From Onchocerca volvulus (taxonomy: Eukaryota; Nematoda; Chromadorea; Rhabditida; Onchocercidae): a DNA stretch of 64,000 bases. The DNA is taken from the NCBI GenBank assembly GCA_000499405.2, contig HG738138.1, positions 7,872,888 through 7,936,887 of the forward strand, read 5' to 3'. Position numbers and translations under genes: made by a program. How positions within the stretch are numbered: the stretch's first letter is position 1; each line of letters opens with the position of its first letter. Shown here one piece after another: positions 18,745 through 30,922 of the stretch. A model generated the notes under the pieces. It did no database searches and had not been told where the DNA came from. It saw nothing but the letters and a program-made list of their open reading frames with translations.

Positions 18745-19783
18745 TTAATGAAGCTTGCTTCTTTCGAAAGCTGGTTTTCGATTGACGGCAAGCTGGGCGG
18801 CTAATTTCGATAGTTCCAGTTTAACCGGTCTGCCATTAGCGGCCGTTAACAATCCTTCTGGATACTTGTGTCTCCAGTTGTCCAAATCTTCAAAATGTAA
18901 TTCGAGAGGCAGAAAAGGTGCCAAGCTTTTTCCTATTGAGACATTTTACTGCCTCCACGTCTCACTTAGTCAAGTTACCTAAATGTTCAGAGTTTTTCAC
19001 TGGAATAAAGTGTTTGAGAAACTGTACCTCCTCGTAGTAAAACCGCATTGTACCCTCTGTCACAAAGCGTTGACACAACTTGACTAGCTCCATAAATCTG
19101 ACCACAGACAACCAATGTTCCCTGTGTACCCACTCTCTTCATTGATTGTGTTTCGTAATTTTCACGGTTCAGAAGGATTCGTGGATAATGTTCAGCTGCA
19201 AAATCTCAGAATTATTTTGAAAAATATTCGTAAATCGTTTTTTCTAGCAATTAGCATTAGAAAGGAACCAAATATAATAACCTCCAATAATGTGTCCCTT
19301 AACGAATTGTTCTTCTGGCCGAATATCTAAGATGGCAAGTGATTTTGATAGCAATGCCTTTTCATCAACCAATATAGCAACCTGGAACTAATTCCTTTTC
19401 AATGAACAAAGGAAGAATTTTTGAATTATTTTGAAGTATTCTGACTTATATAGTTTCGGCACTAAAAGAATGTAAAGAGATCATGCGAGTTATTTTTAGT
19501 TGAAGTTTTAAAAAACTGTCACTTTCAGTTTCGAATAAACTTACAACTCTATCGATTGAAATGTTGGGTAACGGTATAGCAATAAACATGAATGTACAAA
19601 CACAGACAGCAGCCTAGATGAGTTGGGTTCTAACAGAAAAGTCGTTGCCTTGGCAACGCTTTGTACCATGATCTTGATAGTTTCTGCTTCCTTAATTTCC
19701 ACAAATCTGCTATAAAGTAAGGAATCGTGTGATATCCGATTTCTAGACGTTTTTTCTCTTTTAACCGAACGTTCAGAGAGCAA
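18745..19783 (-). CDS. CEP41: CEP41-like protein with rhodanese domain, 5' end uncertain
   Basis: CEP41 is a centrosomal and ciliary protein needed for tubulin polyglutamylation in cilia. Well-supported exons on the minus strand are 19381-19282, 19195-19028 and 18887-18745. They form a rhodanese-like fold: SLAILDIRPEEQFVKGHIIG, AEHYPRI, GTLVVCGQIYGASQVVSTLC, DRGYNAVLLRGDL, YPEGLLT. The order LLDVR - HIVGA-YP - CERGF - KFPEGLIT is that of human CEP41. Upstream, the frame around 19720-19640 (DSLLYSRFVEIKEAETIKIM) resembles the segment before the rhodanese domain in CEP41, but no start ATG could be assigned and the splice from this part into exon 19381 is unresolved. The stop at 18745-18747 follows ERSKLH. 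The gene begins just after the PIGQ stop on the same strand. Confidence 0.62.
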
Positions 19784-19805
19784 GTGGTTTTTTTAGCATT
19801 GGCTT

Positions 19806-21840
19806 TTAGCATAGATGATTGGATGCTTCAAAATAGTCCATCGGTTCTTCATAACTGGAAAATTCCAGAATTAAGTGATGTTTCCTGCGACCGCTACACA
19901 AAACAAGTTCTAAATCAAATACTTCCGAATACCTTGCCATTTCAAGAATCGGTTCTATTTCTTGAAATTCCATTTTATTTCATCCTTTGTATCCTTGAAC
20001 GATGAAAAGTATAATACAATCTGTTGCAATGCCTTTTATCAATACATTTGGCAAAAGGTGCAGTGGAATTAGAAAATATGATTAAAAGAATCGAAATCAC
20101 ATGTTCGTCAGTTATAATGCTGTTTTAAAACACAGAAAATGATTTCATCCTGAACCATCGATAGCAACAAAAGGGCCATTTGCATAGCGCGCACTCCGCA
20201 ATGTAACTGCAAATTGTGTAGCATATATTGTTCAAAATTAATAGATTTTGTAGAAATAAAAGTTTTTATCCTACGAGATATTTGCTAAAATCTCTTGTAA
20301 CTAGCATACCATTTAATTTTTGATGAAGTACCAAAAGTTATTATTAACAATACAGTTTTAAACCTAAGGCTTACCGACGAAAACACAAAGAAATAAACAA
20401 GTATCGTAGGAAGAAGGAAAAGTAATATGATAAAGAATAAAGTAGCTATGAACAGCTGTCTCGTGTCCAGCTTTACTGAATCAACTCTTTGACGTAATGG
20501 ATTATACTTTCGACCACGAAATAATCTCCAAAGAGATTTTATTGACATCACTGACAATGTGGCTAGCCTGCAAAAGACTCCCAGTGGAGATGAACTGACA
20601 GAATTTTCAAATTCTTTTGAAGAAAATGCTAACTTTCAAGCACTGTACAAAAGAAGAAATAATGATATTCACTTGAAAGCGTAAATATGAAAGCAATATA
20701 TATGCACGGTAAGTAATCGAAGGAGATCGGATAAAGCAGCGAAAAAAACAGATAAGCCGAAAAAACACGATAAAGATATGAAACCAAATCCAATATAAAC
20801 ACTTGCCACTGATAAATAAGCTAAAAAAAAAGTGTATCAGTTCAACTAAAAAATCGTACTATCTTTTGAACTTGAGGACTTCCGAAGTATATTCAGAATT
20901 TCTCTTGAATCCAGAATTTTTTCTTTTTTACGCTATACGTACATATTGGCAAGCAAATAAAAAACCGATAAGTTCCAAGACTCAGCAGTTCTTCTCGACT
21001 TCATTAGCATTAATTTCAACTTACTTTGCCATAAATAGATATGATAGACAAAGAACTGTGATAATATAGCATTCAAATGAGAATTTAATTTCAAGCCAGC
21101 AGGATATGTCGTGAGCCAATGTATCAGCTAAAATTCGAGAATACTATTTAAATAATTCAGAATTCTTTGTTCAAACTGTTTCCCATCAATATTAAACTAC
21201 TTTAGTACTTTAGTAATATGCACATCTCAATTAAAACAAAACCTCCTCCAGATTGGTGATCATCATAGAAAGTCCATCCCAAATATAATCAGAGAAAAAA
21301 TCGACTTCCGTTAGCTCTTTCCAAACGATTACACCAAGGACAGAATCCAGAATCTGCCGCTGTGTTCTAAAGAAATCTTTATATTGAATGATGACATAGC
21401 TAACATAGATCAATCGTTTGCAAAAAAAAAAAAAAACCGACCGACACGAACCTCTCCATTTGCATTGCAATCTGGATACAACCGCCGAACATTTTGCAAC
21501 TGACGCGATAAGAAGGATTAACTGATATAGCATCGTTACGAACTCCTTTTTGTTCACCAGTGCTTTGTTTCTCAAAGTTCATTCGCCACTTCAAACTTTA
21601 ACTTCCTGAAACAAACAATAGCAGTGAAAAGTCACTTCAGGTTATCAAGACTTGTGGTTCAACCTCTGGTAAAAATTAGAAATATTATGCCTAAGATATT
21701 TCGAAATCATTGCTTCCAAACCTTACCTGATTTCTCAACACTCTCCATGTATGACACCAACGTAGCACTGCTAAGTTGCTAAATTTGTGAACATCAATCA
21801 GAAAAATTAAGTACAAATCATTTATTTTTCAAGAGCAATC
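19806..21840 (-). CDS. PIGQ: GPI N-acetylglucosaminyltransferase subunit Q (PIGQ/Gpi1), N-terminus unresolved
   Basis: Membrane subunit of the GPI-GlcNAc transferase, which moves GlcNAc from UDP-GlcNAc to phosphatidylinositol on the ER membrane, the first step of GPI-anchor synthesis. Phase-consistent exons on the minus strand: 21366-21243 ([13 protein letters not shown]), 21127-21025 ([15 protein letters not shown] then FFVYHIYLW), 20820-20673 ([20 protein letters not shown]), 20567-20375 ([20 protein letters not shown] followed by a hydrophobic span), 20206-20156. These are the most conserved Gpi1 segments, in order, with several membrane spans. Likely N-terminal exons lie near 21594-21430 and 21727 upward but are less conserved. 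The open frame 19960-19806, ending in NHLC, fits the soluble C-terminal segment ([20 protein letters not shown]), although its junction to the preceding exon could not be phased. Confidence 0.88.
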
Positions 21841-24800
21841 ATATTGCTAACTCTATCTCAGATTTATTTTTCTTGCAATCCTTTTCCATATTATCATAAA
21901 GCATTACTAGAAATAACATTTCATCATTAAGAACCAAATTCCTATTTTCTTTCCATTTACAATGCTTAAAAAATTGTTATATATATTTCTATTACAAATA
22001 GTAAACAAACCAAATTGGAAAATTCAACGAACAAGAATCATATGTTTACTTATTTAATTATTTACCGAAAAATATGATTATAATTATTTACGGAAATGTG
22101 GATTGCAAATGGCACAAATAAATTTTAGCATATATATTGTAGCATGAGCATAACATAGGTGCTTTTTACTACTACAATATTCTTTCAAGCTATCAACCAA
22201 TCGTACATTTCCCAAACACAAAAAATTGAAGTATTTCATGCTGTTTAAATTTTTATGAGATGTAGCGTGAATTATAGAATACTTTTTAAGTGACCAGAAA
22301 AAAATTAATTTATAAAGCATAAGAACTGCAAACAAAGACAATAACATCTTTGCTCAAAAAAATTACTGCAATTTTCCAACATCATTTAATTTCGCTTATA
22401 CTGATTCCGAATTTTGGATGGTAGCAGGCGAGGGAATTTAAATAGTATCTTCGCACTACCATAAATTAACCATTGTGTAGCCCGTCAATGTATCAATCAT
22501 GATGATAAGTAGAGTAAACTTTCTCATAAATCTATAAAATTGAACATAAACTCGAATTCTATATTTCCAATTCAAAAATATTTAAAAATATTATGAAATT
22601 AAGCATACGGAATGAAGAATAGATGGAAATTACAACATTTCTCTGTTCAAAGAGGGTCAAGAATAATTACCAGTCTCAGCTCAAGCAAGAATATAGTAGA
22701 TAAAAACAATTATTAATTATTTCGCAAGTAATTAACAATGATAGTTGAAAAATATTGATCTATAAAATCAATTTTCTTGATCAAGTTCTGAAATCACGTC
22801 CTGATTCAACTTCGACACAAAATTAGCTACATGAGTATGATGGTGCAAAAAAAAGGTCAATAAGATAACGTGGACAGAAAGTGAATTCAATTATCGAACC
22901 TTCGTATAACGCGACCTTAGTTTGGAGATCACGCATTTATATAGCATTTCAATGATACGTTCAAAACACCAGAGCTTCCATTGTTTATGGTATCTGTCAC
23001 ATCCATGACAGTAGAAAATCCTGAATGGCATTTAATATTTATTTCAAAAATAACCAACACGAACAAAAAAGATTTCCATAAGTAATACATTCTCCATTAA
23101 TGCATACATTAGAATAATGACAGTAATTTGAAATAAACTAGTAATTTCATCAGTTAAAAAGCCATTAAACTGAGAAGTCAAAAAACCTTATAAAATCCAG
23201 TAATTCTTGTCACGCTAAATCATCGGTGTACATCTTCGTAAAGTTGGCGGCACACTTGATGTTATTTGCATCCTTACTTCTGTCGGCTCCATTGAATATC
23301 AGCGAGAAATTCGCTGAAATTAGATAACTCTACTAGATAGAGATGTCAGCCATATATAGGCAATTTCTTAAAATGTGGCAAGGGCTCATGATAATTCTCA
23401 AATAGAACACTTATTTTAATTATGAAAACGATCAAAATTAATATATTTAGTTGCCAAAGATTTGGGGAAAAAATGAATTCAGTAAAAATATTGAAAAACA
23501 TACTTTGCCAAGGAACTTAGGGTAATACAGTTTGAACACTTCGTAAAATCTAAACTTTCTCAGGTTCTGCAATAAGTACACAGCACGTCTGCGCTCATTC
23601 TTTTTCCAAAACTCAGAAGTCACCTTCCTTGCTCATTCCAAAATCGCCATATTTCACCAGTTTTACCTATAAAAAACAAAAATCACAATCGTATTACAAT
23701 CCAGATACGCATAATCAAAAAAGGAAAAAATCTGGGTTCATAATCAAATGGAAAGTGCAACTAATTTTTTAGAACCTTTATATTGCAACGTAAAAAGTTA
23801 TTGTGCATCAAGTCTAAGATTCCTACGGACAATGATCTATACATTTCTTCTACAAATTTTGAAAGGAAAGTACGGACAGAAAATGAGATGAAAGATTGGA
23901 CAGCAGAACATGTTGAACAACTTAGTACTCATGCTTCAAAATACATACATTACAAAAGAAAAGAATGAGAATATTCTTTTTGATCAAATATTTAAGATTT
24001 TTTCGGTTAAGATTAATTTTCCGAAAAGGCAGAATTCGAAATTCAGAGAAAAATATGCTACGAAATTGAGCACTGCTATGTTTGACGCATGGCAAGAAAA
24101 GAGTAAACAGATAAGTACAACTATAAACAGAGATGCGGATAAAGCCACGACAAACCCGAAATGAGATTATTCAACATTTAACATATATTTTTGAAAAGCG
24201 CGTCGTGACTGATCTGAACCCAGTTGATCAAATTTAACTGAAGAATTGCAATATATGTGCTGCAGCACGAGACAATGCCATCAAGTGCACAAACAGCAAA
24301 ATGCAGAAGACACATGGAATTTCAGCAGATGCACTGGAAAGGTAACTTATTTTTCAAAAGAATGAAATTTAAATTTATTATAGCTTTTTATAGACTCGTC
24401 GTCCTATTTCCCAGTCTTCTCAAGCAAATTACAGAATTTACAATCATCATGCTCAGTATGGATAATCCTAAATGTACTAGCTATACATATTTGTCTACAG
24501 ATTTATTTGTATTCAGATTTTGACTGACAAAGTTTTCTCAGTTAGTGGTTGCAGCCAATAACAAAACCCTGCAACAGAAGATAAGCATTAATTACAGGAT
24601 TGACCTCATCTAATGAAGGGAAGGGAAAAAAAGCCGAGAATTCAGAAAAATCTCGAACTGGTTTGGGATATAATATTTGCATGTACGTCATACGGTGGAT
24701 GTCGCTACTAATATTTTGAATTTGCGGCTTTAGAGACCCACTTTAACGCAAAAATTCTCCTCTCCTGGTAAGTGATACATTCGAACGATTTGACTCGGTA

Positions 24801-26322
24801 GTTTTCGAGAATTATCTAAGAATTTCAATCATGTCACCAAATTGTTACCTAAAGAAATACTTTGCGCATTAACTCCAGGATTCTGGTCAGACACTGAAAC
24901 CATCTTAATGAACTCTTCCCATAAATTTTAGAATCTTCCACCCTAAAGGATAATACCAACAAAAGTTGCACAAATCTCTAAAAACGTGAACTGCAAAACG
25001 GAGATAGCTTTGATGCATCAATCAGAAGACCAATAGGTCGATGAAGATATGAATAAGCTATTTTTCAGTCTCTTATCTTTTCTGAGATCGTTTTTACTGC
25101 GCACGCCACGCACTTTAAAGCGACTACACTATTTCTCCACAAGTACATCAACATCAACACTCGTACATAGTACACTGTGTTCAGAGTAGAGCAACATGTT
25201 AACATGAATGCCCATAAGCAAAAAGTTACAGCGCTAATTGGATGGTTAATCAAATGCCATGATTTACCAACAACTATCAATCGTACACATTAAGGTAAGC
25301 GACAACGTCAAAACGTGGCATTTAGTCGACTCATCTGCCTAACGCAACTTCACATCATCTACATTGCGTCTCCAACATTTAATTTCAATTATTTTATGCC
25401 TACCCTCAGCATATGCTTTCATTTCAGTATAGCACAACCCAAACTACGAACTATGAGACATGAATGACATTTGCTTGCCATACTATACCTGAAATCTATA
25501 CTTCCGACAAATGTAACCTACAGATCTTTTGTAAAGGTTGATATATACAACCAAAAATCTCACTGCGAACTTCCAGAAACTCGTCCAACCACTTCACCTC
25601 TAATGTTCCTTTTTGGAACCACTTTTTGTTCACTCTAACATCAACAATAATTAACTAAATAGTTCTGATCTACTTATGAAACATAGTTTTACATGCAGCA
25701 TTTCCCTTGCAAACTACAACACAAAACGCATCCACTAAACAAAGCAGTAGACGATATAACATACGGAACTCAAATACCCATATCTGAACCAAAAAGTTTC
25801 GATAAGAGCCTTAATAAAAGACAATACACAAACCAAACTCAGCTAAAATTAATAATGCTGACTTCGTAATGGATAGGAAAAAAAAAAGTTTCTAAATCCT
25901 ATGTAGTTCATCTTCAATCAACACTTTGGATCGCTTCTAAATATTCAATATAATTTGTCATCCTAAGTCTTATTTCATATTTGGATAAGCTGTGCTGTAT
26001 TTCAGAGCATTAATAAGTTCCTGTTCGTGTCAACGACAATGGCCAGAAATACCAGAAAGTGAAAACTAAATTCATTTAACTAATGAATATACAATGGAAC
26101 TTTCATAAGTTTCATTGTTATTATTCCTGTGCACAAATCCGATTTTTGAAAAACAATTTATCACACCTACTTAGTAAATTTTATTGAAGTTAATTCTGCA
26201 TACAATAATTACATAAACCATATCGAATACAAAAAAAAAAAAAAAGACCTAACAGTAATCGCATCAAAAAAAAATCCAATTATGTATAGCCAGAGAACTG
26301 CAAGACTATTCAGGAACATGTT
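21841..26322. other. long gene-poor region between PIGQ and the phosphate carrier
   Basis: About 4.5 kb, A+T-rich. It may hold the remaining 5' part of PIGQ. Two minus-strand coding-like pieces at 23632-23504 and 23313-23210 are described under findings. No known family, RNA gene or mobile element was recognised. Confidence 0.4.
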
Positions 26323-28178
26323 TTATAATTTTCCGGCTGCTTCCAGTTTTTTGCGCAACGAAAGTGGCATTTCTGGTGGTGGTGGACGAGGCAGTTTAAA
26401 GTACACTTTCACAGAATCATAGATGAACCACTGTAATGCCGTTAGCGTTCCTATCATTATAATACGAGGAAAAAGCCCTTTCCAGAGACCTGTAAAAAAT
26501 AACAATATTTCCATTTATTTTAAGTAATACTCCTGACTTCTGCACTTACTGTATGGACAGATTTGAAAAGTTTTAGCTCGGTTGGGTACAAATTTTCAAC
26601 ACATCATCAATAACTTTAATCAACCTAGAATACATTCCAACTTACCCATGAAACCCAATTTTTTGACGATTGCACCAGCGGAAGAACCAGAATCTTGATT
26701 GAGTTTGCTAACAATTGTATCTGCTGGATGAGAAACAACGGCACAGAACACACCAGCAATATATCCTGCGACGAATGTGACTACCAACTGTTCTTGCTTC
26801 GTACACTCGGAACGTGGTTTTGGTACCACATACCTATATAATGCTTCCAATGTACGTTCAAAACAGGCAAATTTCATCATGGTATAAGGTATTTGGCGCA
26901 TCCAAAGTGGTGGCAGACCTGAAAAAGTGTTTGAGCAATCCAAGTGTTACTTGACGTAAAAATAATGATACGATTTCCAAAAAAAAAAAAAATTCTACTT
27001 CGATATTCTCTTTCCTTTACTTTCTAAAGCCAAAATATGAGGCACTTTGGCAAATATCATCCTACAAATCAATTAACATTTGCCTTTGTAAAAGCTTGTT
27101 ATTCCTTCATTTCTGTACATCATTGGTGCACAACCACGAAGCGTTGGCGGAGCACCTGGAGATGTCTGCACGCGAACCTTGGTAGCTTCCATTGGTGCCA
27201 ATAACATGTCGGCAAAAAATTCTGCAGATGCAGAAGCAGCCAAATACAAACTTGTACGCCATTGATATGACAGTTCCTAGAACAGCAAAACATGAATATT
27301 AAGATGACGCTATTTAAAAATCCAGAATTGTCTTGAAATTTCCAAAAAAAAAAAAAAAAAAAAAAACAAACGAAGCATTTCGAAACCTGTGAAAACTTCA
27401 GTTTAAAAAACAAACTCAAATCCATTCGAAGGAATCTAAAGTGGTAACAATAACAAAATTTGCTGAAAGAAAGCAACATAAAAACCACACCTCACCAAGC
27501 ATGTCACTGTAGAAAATCTTAAACATCTCGTAAAAACCGAATTTCCCGAGTCCTTGGCATGAATAACCGATTAATGTTGGTGCCCATCCCTTCGCCAGAG
27601 CACGAAAGCCTTCTTCTCTTACCGTAGTTCGGAAACCCTGTATAATTCCTTTGTACTTTTCCGGATTTACCTAAAATTAATACCAGCTTAAAATAAATCC
27701 GTTTACATAAACTTCAAACGTGCATATAATGGAAAAGTTCCACAGTTCCCATACATTATTTAAATACGATACCTGTATTCGACATTTGACAAGATCAAGT
27801 GGAACAATAGCTGTATGTGTAGTGCCACATGAGATTACCCCGCCCAGACCACACAAAAGGAAATATTTAGGTGAACCAAACTGCACCTCATCACCAGATT
27901 TACCTGCAAGTTGAAAACAAATAGCCGAAAAACACAGAAGAAACGAAAAACATTGTTACTGTAACTTACATGTTCATGGAAATTTCAGGAATCGAATATT
28001 AAGGGTTGTGCAGAGAAAAAGGTATGAGTTGTACAGAAGAAAATTAAAATTTCAAAAACTAAAAAAAAAAAAAAAAATCCTGAACAATATCTGAAGAGAA
28101 AAGTGAGGAAGTTCTACGCACAAAGTGTTTCAACCGCTCAGCGTTGACAATGAGAATGAAAAAGGATGAGGAACTCAT
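26323..28178 (-). CDS. SLC25A3: mitochondrial phosphate carrier (SLC25A3 type), 6 exons, about 317 aa
   Basis: Inner-membrane carrier importing inorganic phosphate with protons for ATP synthesis. Exons on the minus strand: 28178-28118 (tentative), 27903-27773, 27670-27491, 27276-27135, 26918-26646, 26489-26323. Three mitochondrial-carrier repeats are visible, with signatures [20 protein letters not shown] and [10 protein letters not shown]. Phosphate-carrier-specific stretches include [59 protein letters not shown] and a C-terminal [20 protein letters not shown]. All internal phases agree. The first exon ([20 protein letters not shown]) is chosen because it has an ATG and the required phase-1 donor, but the sequence gives no independent support; a different upstream exon could supply the N-terminus. 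Confidence 0.93.
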
Positions 28179-30857
28179 GCCTCCTTTAACAGCACGGCTT
28201 AAAGTTTAAAGCGGGACACTTTAAATTTATTAGTTCTCTAAAATCGATTATTCCCGAAATTAATCGCTATCTATAGCATGATCATTTATGCCATTAACAT
28301 GAATAAGAACTGGGCAGCATTAAAAATGCTTTTAGGCGCTTCAGTTCAACTATTTTTCCTTGCACCTCTTGTATTACTAAACAACAATTTTATTTTTTGA
28401 AATTTGTTTCACAAATGTAAAAGGTATCAAATCTGGTTTCAACCATACAAATTTGACACCCCGGTATCTGTCTTTCTTTGACAAAATAAATTTTTTGCTT
28501 ATTTCCCATCAATTCCCAAGATATTATAATGTCTGCTCTTTCTAGAATGATCACTGAAATATCCCAGTTGTACAACAACTGTATGACATCATCTAACAGT
28601 GATACAAATTAATAAAAATACAGAAAAAGCCAGCATATTAATATAATTACACGATTAATATTAATGTGCACTTGTTTACTCATGATGCGGAAAAGCAAAA
28701 TTTTGCTTTTCCCAATTTCGGAAGACATTTCCATTCAGAACAACTATACACTATTGTTTCAAGTAACAGCAAGCTCGAGTGCGCATCAGCACTTGTAATT
28801 TTTCATTATTTGACTTGAATAGCAGTCGAAAAAATATGTAAATCATGGAACACGATGTTTCACAACAGCGACATTAATTGCAGTGAAAAAAAAAAAAAAA
28901 AAAAGAACAAAAAATAAAAAAGAGCAAATACACGGAGGTATGTTATAGCGCAACAAAAACGACTTAAATATTTCTAAATTATAGACCAAATTTAAGAAAA
29001 ATTACAACGCGTTCGAATATCCATAAGCAAAACATGCACATTTCGTACAGTTCTGCTCCATCCTCGGTATCCATGCCGTTGTTATCATAAAGGTATAATT
29101 ATACTCCCGGTATTATGCTCATCTCATTTTTCTAACCATATTATAATGTTGTGCATATTTACATATAGCTTAATTAACACAAGCTTCCTGATAATATCAA
29201 CATTATTGACTGGATTTCGTGCGTTGTTGCTCATATAAAATTCATGAAACAAATAATATTAACAGTTTTCCGAGGAATAAAAAAGCATTACTAATAAAAA
29301 GCATACCAACGCCGCCGCCTACAGAGGCACAAAACAGCTTGCGTACTGGCAAACATGAAAATAGCGGAGACTTGGCTTCGGATGACTGTTCCACGAAATC
29401 GTTACCACTAGGCAATGCCATTTATACCTTATTAATTAACTGCATTAAAGATTTTGTCAATTACGAAGAATTGTTTGATAATAAAGTTTCGTAATTAATG
29501 AGTATTCAGGGAGTAAATGTAGAAAATCCAATTCAAAAATTCTGATTTACCACCTTATATAAGGAATCAGAAAACTATTTCGAGGAGAGTAATGTCTTAA
29601 ATGGGTTGTGAATCCCGATTTGCCTGCAAACTCATCAAAATTTCTACTATTTTATCTTTCAAATCTGCAGATAATCTTTGGGCCGTCAAATTCATTTTTA
29701 AAAAGCCAGAAAAGAAAAAAAAGTTCGAAAGATAGAAACTACAGTTATTGAAAATGGAGACTCCTGCATAAAAATAGGATGGTGAATTCTCCAATCAAAT
29801 ACAGAAGACGAGATCTACCTCCTAGCTAACAGCAGACGTTGACATGACCTCAATCAAACGAAAATTCAACTGCAACCACTCCCTCCGAATCTCATAAGTG
29901 CAGCAGCTCTCGTCTCACCCGACAGAAGTACCCCACATTCGGAGCACCGTACCCCTAACTAAAAACTTCATGCCAGACCTTCAAGTATCTCACCAGCTCA
30001 TGAAGCACTATTGTGCTGACAAATGCTCTCAACGAATGATATTTAAATTGCCCTCTCTTTCTAAACTCTTTTCTACCTTCTCTTTCGAAGGGAAAAGATC
30101 CGAAAATGTTAGTCTTTTGTCTTTGTCAGCCATGAATGTTACAATTTCTTCATAGAGAATATTTGTTTCATTGAAGTTGCTCGATTTAAAAATGAACATT
30201 CAGCATTTCATTTCCAAGTTTTGACATTTTCTTCCACTCTTTCTTTCTCCTCCTCTTTTCTCCCACTCTCCCTCTTCACTTTGTTTCTATCTCTCTCCCC
30301 TGGAAAAAAAAAGTTGTGAAGATTTGCAGGACCTCAACAGTTCTTATTTCAAAGTCAATTCGAATGAATTCGATTTGGAACAGTACGACCAAAAAAATGA
30401 CGGTTTTTTGGTAGATTTATTATTTATTGCTCAGTTGCACTATCCTTATGATATGAATATTCTCAAATCAATAAATGTTAGAAATTAGTGTACCAAAAAT
30501 CAAATACCGTGAATTCGCACACTTTCTTTTCTTACTCGCGGAATTCTCTTTTTGTGCGGAAGGTTCGATAAGGTGTCATTCGGAACTGCATTCATCTGTG
30601 CATATCACTTTACCAGTTTTGTTCAACATCTAATATTATGTGAACTATGATATTTTCGTGGTTCTAAATCTTTGAATACAATTTAGCTGTAATTTGTTTT
30701 GATGGTTTGTGATTTTATAAGTTCAGAATATTCCAGTGAGAAAAATGAGATGTTTAAATTATTATCAAAATTCTAGTTTGATATTTTCTGTCCTGTTAAG
30801 TCTACTTACTCGAACTTGGACTTTTCTGAATATCAATGTTTTAATCAGCTTTTTTTT
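28179..30857. other. divergent intergenic region, phosphate carrier / UAP1
   Basis: About 2.7 kb holding two promoters. Notable only for A-tracts (such as 28887-28904) and a pyrimidine-rich tract at about 30230-30300. Short open frames here, including one at 29219-29494, show no recognised family. Confidence 0.45.
30230..30300 (+). repeat. pyrimidine-rich (CT) tract
   Basis: About 70 bases almost entirely C and T, with a few interrupting purines, about 600 bp upstream of the UAP1 start. It is a low-complexity tract; any promoter role is speculative. Confidence 0.7.
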
Positions 30858-30867
30858 CACATTTCAG
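30858..30867 (+). promoter_or_regulatory. probable leader splice acceptor of UAP1
   Basis: A T-rich tract ends in CACATTTCAG at 30867, 55 bases before the first in-frame ATG of UAP1. The frame stays open upstream of this ATG, so the acceptor may join a spliced leader or an unseen upstream exon. Confidence 0.45.
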
Positions 30868-30922
30868 ATTCGGACCAAGTTTTTTGCTTTATTTGAATAC
30901 GGTACTAACAGCACGCAGAGCT

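Noticed and set aside
23568..23670. YGDFGMSKEGDF on the minus strand, resembling a tyrosine kinase DFG loop
   Set aside because: Followed at once by stops, no HRD loop or APE segment nearby, and another frame of the same DNA is longer; too short to call.
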